The translations under genes and the position numbers were made by a program. From CAZVXI01 sp964631295 (lineage in GTDB: Bacteria; Planctomycetota; Phycisphaerae; Phycisphaerales; SM1A02): 27,634 nucleotides of DNA. The DNA lies in assembly GCA_964631295.1 (NCBI GenBank), contig CAZVXI010000029.1:1-27634 (forward strand). Direction: 5' to 3'. The first letter of the stretch is position 1. Each line of letters begins with the position of its first letter. The notes below the pieces were generated by a model that did not search any database, was not told where the DNA came from, and worked only from the letters and a program-made list of their open reading frames with translations. Shown piece by piece: positions 23,339 through 27,634 of this stretch.

Positions 23339-24949
23339 ATGCAATGTCGACTCAATCAGTTCTTTGCATGTTTCATGGCGATGCTCGTTGTATGCAGTCT
23401 CCCAACGAACGCTGCCGCCCAGAACCAGTTCTCCATTGCTGTGGATGAGTCAGTGCGTGAGGAGCCTGTCTCCGGCCGCGTACTGCTCATGCTCTCCAAC
23501 ACGAGGCGCTTCCGCCCCGGCGAGAACGGCACGCCAATCTTCGGCATGACCGCCGACGACCTGCAACCCGGCACGGCTGCGATCCTTGATCAATCAGCAC
23601 TCGGCCATCCGGTGCGTTCACTTGCAGACCTTCCAGCAGGCGACTATTGGGTCCAGGCGTATCTGCACGTGTATACAACATTCCACCGCGCTGATGGCCA
23701 TGTCATCAAACTCCCGATGGACCAGGGGGAAGGGCAGAACTGGCGTCGATCGCCAGGGAATCTCTTCAGCCAGCCGCAGCGCATCACGTTTGATCCTGAC
23801 ACGGACGGCACGATCCCCATCAGACTTGATCAAGTCATCCCACCCATCGACGCCATCGCAGATACCAAGTGGGTCAGACGAATCACTATTGAAAGTAAGC
23901 TGCTCAGTGAGTTCTGGGGCCAGCCGATGCAGATCGGCGCAACCGTGCTCCTGCCTCGCGGCTTCGATGATGAACAGGACATGCGCTATCCCGTCGTGTA
24001 CATGCAGGGACATTTCTCGAGCCGCGCACCCAACGGCTTCCGCGAAGGCAATAACGAGTTCTTCCGCACATGGACAAGCGAAGACTTTCCGAAGATGCTG
24101 CTGGTCACCATCCAGCATGCGTGTCCCTACTATGACGATTCGTACGGCGTGAACTCACCCAACATTGGCCCGTACGGCGATGCAATCGTGCACGAACTCA
24201 TGCCGGAGGTCGAGAAACGATTCCGCGCGATCAGCCAGCCATACGCGCGATTGCAGACTGGCGGCTCCACCGGCGGATGGATCTCACTGGCCCAGCAGGT
24301 GTGGTATCCCGTTCATTTTGGCGGCGTGTGGTCATTTTTTCCGGATCAGGTCGACTTCCGGTCATATCAGGTCGTCAACATCCTCGAAGATAACAACGCA
24401 TACTTCATCGAGCACGAATGGTCGCGCACGCCGAGGCCAGGCATGCGCCGCACAGATGGAAACATCATCTACACCATGGAAGATGAGTGCCTGTATGAAG
24501 AGGTGATCGGCACGCGCTGTCGCTCGGGCGGCCAATGGGCTATCTGGAATGCTGTCTTCGCGCCGGTCGCAGACGACGGCTACCCCGCACCGATCTGGGA
24601 TCCAATCACCGGCAAGATCAATCGTGACGTCGCGGAATGGGCGCGCGACAATTTTGACATTCGTCACCGTCTTGAAACCAACTGGCACACACTCGGCCCA
24701 CAAGTTGCTGGCAAGATTCACATGTACTGCGGCCGGATGGACAACTACTACCTTGAGCAGGCCGTCTATCGCCTTGAGCAGTTCCTCGAAGGAACAACTG
24801 ACCCGTACTATGCCGGTTCTTTCGAATACGGCGATACCGCAGGGCACGGCTGGAACCCGCTCGGGCGCATCGGCCTGCTTCGTGTGATGGCAGATCACAT
24901 TCGAGAGAACACCCCTGCCGGGGCAGACACACGCTGGTATGGCGATTGA
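23339..24949 (+). CDS. Exported esterase-like alpha/beta hydrolase
   Basis: From ATG 23339 the protein has 536 residues with a signal peptide (FFACFMAMLVVCSLPTNAAAQ region). An N-terminal beta-rich domain (about 25-185) is followed by a putative-esterase (esterase D / enterochelin-esterase-like) domain. The nucleophile is S310 in the GxSxG motif QTGGSTGGWIS, and the likely catalytic histidine is H503 in TAGHGWNP. The sequence IGATVLLPRGF with YPVVYMQGH is typical of the family's start. The substrate is unknown. The start is decided by AAGGGA (23326-23331), 7 nt before this ATG; an upstream in-frame ATG at 23285 lacks such a site and would displace the signal peptide. It is preceded by a terminator and so has its own promoter, not identified. 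Confidence 0.8.
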   Translation: MQCRLNQFFACFMAMLVVCSLPTNAAAQNQFSIAVDESVREEPVSGRVLLMLSNTRRFRPGENGTPIFGMTADDLQPGTAAILDQSALGHPVRSLADLPAGDYWVQAYLHVYTTFHRADGHVIKLPMDQGEGQNWRRSPGNLFSQPQRITFDPDTDGTIPIRLDQVIPPIDAIADTKWVRRITIESKLLSEFWGQPMQIGATVLLPRGFDDEQDMRYPVVYMQGHFSSRAPNGFREGNNEFFRTWTSEDFPKMLLVTIQHACPYYDDSYGVNSPNIGPYGDAIVHELMPEVEKRFRAISQPYARLQTGGSTGGWISLAQQVWYPVHFGGVWSFFPDQVDFRSYQVVNILEDNNAYFIEHEWSRTPRPGMRRTDGNIIYTMEDECLYEEVIGTRCRSGGQWAIWNAVFAPVADDGYPAPIWDPITGKINRDVAEWARDNFDIRHRLETNWHTLGPQVAGKIHMYCGRMDNYYLEQAVYRLEQFLEGTTDPYYAGSFEYGDTAGHGWNPLGRIGLLRVMADHIRENTPAGADTRWYGD

Positions 24950-25042
24950 CGTGGCACCTGCGTTCCCTGTCGTTCCAGCCCGTGTCATCTTCGCAAGATC
25001 GGTCAAGCGGTGCGTTGATACCGCTGGTACATTACCCCGACA

Positions 25043-25945
25043 ATGACCACGCTACGACCCGCAACCGAGACCGACTACCATCAGCGCATGCTGCGCGTAC
25101 TCATTCACGTTCAGCAGAATCTCGATCAGCCGATGTCGCTTGATGAGCTTGCCGCCATTGCCAGATTCTCACCATATCACTTCCATCGCATATTTCGCGG
25201 GATGATCGGTGAGACACTCGCGCAGCACATCAAACGCCTGCGACTTGAACGCGCAGCCATGCGTCTGCGATTGACGTCGCGCTCAGTCACGACGATCTCA
25301 ATTGAGGCAGGCTACGAATCACACGAGGGCTTCACGCGCGCTTTTAACAGCATGTTTGGATGCTCACCGACTGCGTACCGCGAGCAGCGTCAAGGAACAC
25401 TGGACACGCTCGACGCCCGCGTTCATTTGGCCACCGATCCTAAGCACATTGCGCTCCCTGAGCCATCGGAGAGTTCGCCGATGAAGGTCAGGATCAAAAC
25501 GTTGCCCGATATGCGTGTTGCATTCGCTCGTCATGTCGGGCCGTACCACGATGCTGGCGTGGCATGGGAGCGCCTGCTCGACTGGGCTGACGAACGAGGC
25601 CATGTGAACGACGACACGCGGCTGTTTGGCACATGCCATGATGACCCCGACGTCACCCGACCCGCACAACTTCGATATGACGCATGCCTGACTGTCGGTG
25701 AGGATGTCATCCCCGAGGGAGACATCGGCGTGCAGGTGGTTCCTGGCGGTCGATTCGCATGCGTTATACACGAAGGGCCATACGAGAACCTCAACGAGAC
25801 GTATGTCGCGTTGTTCGGGGAGTGGTTCGCGTCGCAGCGGCTTGAACCCGGGCCGCCACCGTGTCTGGAGCTTTATCTCAACAAACCTGACTGCACACCG
25901 CCCGAAGAGTTGCTCACAGAAGTCTGCGCGCGCATCGGCGACTGA
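25043..25945 (+). CDS. AraC-family transcriptional regulator with C-terminal GyrI-like ligand domain
   Basis: The 300-residue protein has an N-terminal AraC DNA-binding domain with two helix-turn-helix units (about residues 15-110): SLDELAAIARFSPYHFHRIF and VTTISIEAGYESHEGFTRAFN, ending FGCSPTAYRE. Residues about 145-298 are a GyrI-like (AraC_E_bind/BmrR-type) small-molecule-binding domain: VRIKTLPDMRVAFARHVGPY and FACVIHEGPYENLNETY. Proteins of this layout (Rob/SoxS-like DNA-binding part with a GyrI part) regulate responses to drugs or toxic compounds in other bacteria. No Shine-Dalgarno precedes the ATG. A TGGTACATT extended -10-like word at 25025-25033 ends 9 nt before it, so a near-leaderless transcript is possible. 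A GyrI-like pseudogene follows 15 bp downstream. Confidence 0.88.
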   Translation: MTTLRPATETDYHQRMLRVLIHVQQNLDQPMSLDELAAIARFSPYHFHRIFRGMIGETLAQHIKRLRLERAAMRLRLTSRSVTTISIEAGYESHEGFTRAFNSMFGCSPTAYREQRQGTLDTLDARVHLATDPKHIALPEPSESSPMKVRIKTLPDMRVAFARHVGPYHDAGVAWERLLDWADERGHVNDDTRLFGTCHDDPDVTRPAQLRYDACLTVGEDVIPEGDIGVQVVPGGRFACVIHEGPYENLNETYVALFGEWFASQRLEPGPPPCLELYLNKPDCTPPEELLTEVCARIGD

Positions 25946-25960
25946 ATCTGATGCACAATC

Positions 25961-26362
25961 ATGCCAGCCGGGGACAGCGAGAAAATCGACCTGTTGAAGC
26001 TCCACAAAGATGACTGCGCCCAGTCAAAGAAGCCGACGATCGTCAGCGTCGCCCGAGCACACTACCTCGCGATCGGCAGGCTGCACGCAAGGCGTCCGCT
26101 CTCAAGTTCCGGGCCAAAGCTGTTCGTTGCGACTTTGGCGTGTGCAGACTCGAAGCCGTCTGGCATTGTGACGACGCCAGACGGTCCCTCAGCGAGCTCC
26201 CGAAGAGCCAGTGGCCGTTGGACTATGATGATCCGCATGCCGGCAGAACGGTTGAGAACCATCCACCGCCAGCCCACCGTCCTGGAGGAGTTCCTCAGCC
26301 AGCCGCGACGGAGTGTGGATCGAGTCAACTTTGTGAAATCCTGCACAGCAAGTGACGAATAA
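25961..26362 (+). pseudogene. Degraded GyrI-like domain protein (frameshifts and internal deletion)
   Basis: Three collinear pieces of a stand-alone GyrI-like protein are visible but lie in different frames. Frame of 25961: EKIDLLKLHKDD to ARAHYLAIG, the family's N-terminus. Next frame (about 26077-26213): ALKFRAKAVRCDFGVCRLEAVW to KSQW, the family's middle. The first frame then resumes as RWTMMIRMP at about 26215. A single extra C near 26213-26215 (TGGCCGTTGG) explains the second switch. Around 26075-26095 roughly 15-20 residues expected after YLAIDG are missing. Near 26325 the other frame reads LCEILH, like the family's QILHVGPY motif, suggesting a third lesion. An uninterrupted 133-codon frame exists but is not a normal protein. 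The family match is from memory of the conserved pattern, without alignment. Confidence 0.6.
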
Positions 26363-26447
26363 GATTGTGACGATGGCGACCGGCTATTGTGTGTGCCGAC
26401 CGCCGCAGGCAAGTTCCCGATCTATCCCAGCCTGAGGGAGGCGCACG

Positions 26448-26738
26448 ATGTTTGAACTCGCATCTGAACAGTGGATTGACAAGCTCGTCGAACAAGACAC
26501 GATCATTCCCGTGATGGGCATTATTTTTGGCTGCACAACGGGCATCATCGCGATCATCTTCACCACGCTCGCAGGGGTTGCGAAATCCAAAGCGCGAGAA
26601 GCAACACGACGCGAGGTCGCCGCCTATGTGGCGGAGGGCAGCATCTCACCGCAGGATGCCGTCGCCTTGCTCGACGCTGCCAAGGACGCGAGCGAACTCG
26701 AAGAACTCGCTGAATACCACAAATCAATGAAGTCGTAG
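26448..26738 (+). CDS. Small single-pass membrane protein, unknown function
   Basis: This 96-residue protein has one strong membrane helix (about residues 23-44, VMGIIFGCTTGIIAIIFTTLAG), then a basic stretch and a helical cytoplasmic tail. The tail contains VAAYVAEGSISPQDAVALLDAA, which resembles a short SHOCT-like oligomerisation motif. GGGAGG 7 nt upstream of the ATG is one of the strongest ribosome sites in the window, so it is likely expressed. I do not recognise a named family. It lies between the GyrI-like pseudogene and the convergent aldolase gene. Confidence 0.7.
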   Translation: MFELASEQWIDKLVEQDTIIPVMGIIFGCTTGIIAIIFTTLAGVAKSKAREATRREVAAYVAEGSISPQDAVALLDAAKDASELEELAEYHKSMKS

Positions 26739-26784
26739 TCGCCGACGGGCTGCCGAAGGTTACCGGGAGGACAAGTTGGCCCCG

Positions 26785-27634
26785 TTATGCGACCGTGACG
26801 CGCTCATCCAGATACACATCCTGAATCGCATGAAGCAGCTTCACGCCTTCGTTCATCGGACGCTGGAACGCCTTGCGGCCTGAGATCAGCCCCATGCCGC
26901 CAGCCCTCTTGTTGATCACGGCGGTGCGCACCGCCTGGGCGAAGTCGTTCTCGCCTGAGCCGCCGCCGGAGTTGATCAGCCCGGCCCGGCCCATATAGCA
27001 GTTCATGACCTGGTAGCGTGTGAGATCAATTGGGTGATCGCTGCACAGTTCGCTGTACATGCGGTCATCAAGCTTACCGTAGCTGGATGAGCCCATGTTC
27101 ATCGCCTTGTAGCCGCCCGTGTTCTCTGCCTGCTTCTGCTTGATGATGTCCGCTTCGAGCGTGACGCCAAGATGGTTGGCCTGGCCGGTCAGATCCGCGG
27201 CAGTGTGGTAATCGGTCCCATCCACCTTGAACGCGCTGTTGCGCAGATAGCACCACAGGATTGTCGCCATCCCGAGTCGGTGCGCTTCATGAAACGCCTC
27301 TGCAACTTCAACAATCTGTCGACGCGCATTGTCCGAACCGAAGTAGATCGTCGCCCCCACTGCTGTCGCGCCGAGGTTCCATGCTTCGCGGACGGTTCCG
27401 AACATCACCTGGTCATATTCATTGGGATACGTGAGCAGTTCGTTGTGGTTCAGCTTCACGATAAACGGAATGCGGTGCGCGTACCTGCGTGAGACCGACC
27501 CGAGCACGCCGAATGTCGTGGCCACGGCATTGCACCCCCCCTCGACAGCGAGCTTGATGAGATTCTCACCGTCAAAGTAAATCGGGTTCTTCGCAAACGA
27601 TGCACCGGCAGAGTGTTCAATGCCCTGATCGACC
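26785..27634 (-). CDS. fbaB: Class I fructose-bisphosphate aldolase, FbaB/DhnA type (partial, N-terminus off the right edge)
   Basis: The aldolase cleaves fructose-1,6-bisphosphate to DHAP and glyceraldehyde-3-phosphate through a lysine Schiff base. The visible 282 residues run from VDQGIEHSAGASFAKNP at the window edge to the stop at 26785 and are collinear with E. coli FbaB. Recognisable blocks are YAHRIPFIVKLNHNE, VGATIYFGS, ADLTGQANHLG, CYMGRAGLINSGG and INKRAGGMGLISGRKAF. The frame is open across the edge; the internal GTG at 27525 is not the start. The N-terminal portion, probably 60-70 residues, is missing. It converges with the small membrane protein gene; no terminator is visible between them. 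Confidence 0.92.
   Translation of the reverse strand, partial: VDQGIEHSAGASFAKNPIYFDGENLIKLAVEGGCNAVATTFGVLGSVSRRYAHRIPFIVKLNHNELLTYPNEYDQVMFGTVREAWNLGATAVGATIYFGSDNARRQIVEVAEAFHEAHRLGMATILWCYLRNSAFKVDGTDYHTAADLTGQANHLGVTLEADIIKQKQAENTGGYKAMNMGSSSYGKLDDRMYSELCSDHPIDLTRYQVMNCYMGRAGLINSGGGSGENDFAQAVRTAVINKRAGGMGLISGRKAFQRPMNEGVKLLHAIQDVYLDERVTVA

Noticed and set aside
26062..26412. 116-codon minus-strand open frame over the GyrI-like pseudogene
   Set aside because: No recognisable motif or ribosome site; the plus strand carries the family-like segments.

Overview
The window reads as a piece of a Planctomycetota chromosome, most likely class Phycisphaerae. This is inferred from the protein set (two DUF4159-like domains behind a squalene-cyclase-like helical region, TPR-peptidase-PDZ and DUF502 proteins, an unusual PurN N-terminus), the moderately high GC, and the lack of long operons. 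No taxonomic marker such as rRNA is present, so this stays an inference. I see no tRNA, rRNA, insertion sequence, prophage or CRISPR array. The content is mainly housekeeping plus lineage-specific hypothetical proteins, and I found no convincing undescribed defence or biosynthetic system.

Layout. Left part (1-4900): a zinc-ribbon/coiled-coil membrane protein cut by the left edge (-), a repeat-bearing intergenic stretch, an HD-domain hydrolase (-), a secreted M14 zinc carboxypeptidase (+), and a leftward group of SAM methyltransferase, small membrane protein and class I glutamine amidotransferase. Next (5029-8522) SppA is followed 2 bp later by a large exported DUF4159 protein. A leftward group (11331-8541) encodes a TVP38/TMEM64 membrane protein, an overlapping FAD/disulfide oxidoreductase and a DUF2007 protein.

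Middle (11579-17471): a membrane-anchored helical-repeat hypothetical (+), a glycosyltransferase-methyltransferase fusion (-) interrupted by a 10-N assembly gap, then an acyl-CoA thioesterase overlapping purN (+) and an exported TPR/gluzincin/PDZ protein (+).

Right part (17609-27634): DUF502 membrane protein; a compact hpf-ptsN-HPr cluster with a good sigma70-like promoter, recalling the proteobacterial rpoN-hpf-ptsN-npr locus but without its other members; convergent gpsA; a P1B-like ATPase with a CPG instead of CPC transmembrane motif; a strong terminator; an exported esterase-like alpha/beta hydrolase; an AraC-GyrI regulator followed by a decayed GyrI-like pseudogene; a small membrane protein; and a class I fructose-bisphosphate aldolase (FbaB type) cut by the right edge.

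The observations most worth a second look are the frameshifted GyrI-like pseudogene, the CPG-motif P-type ATPase, the hpf-ptsN-HPr cluster, the SppA/DUF4159 pair, and the misjoined glycosyltransferase-methyltransferase gene.
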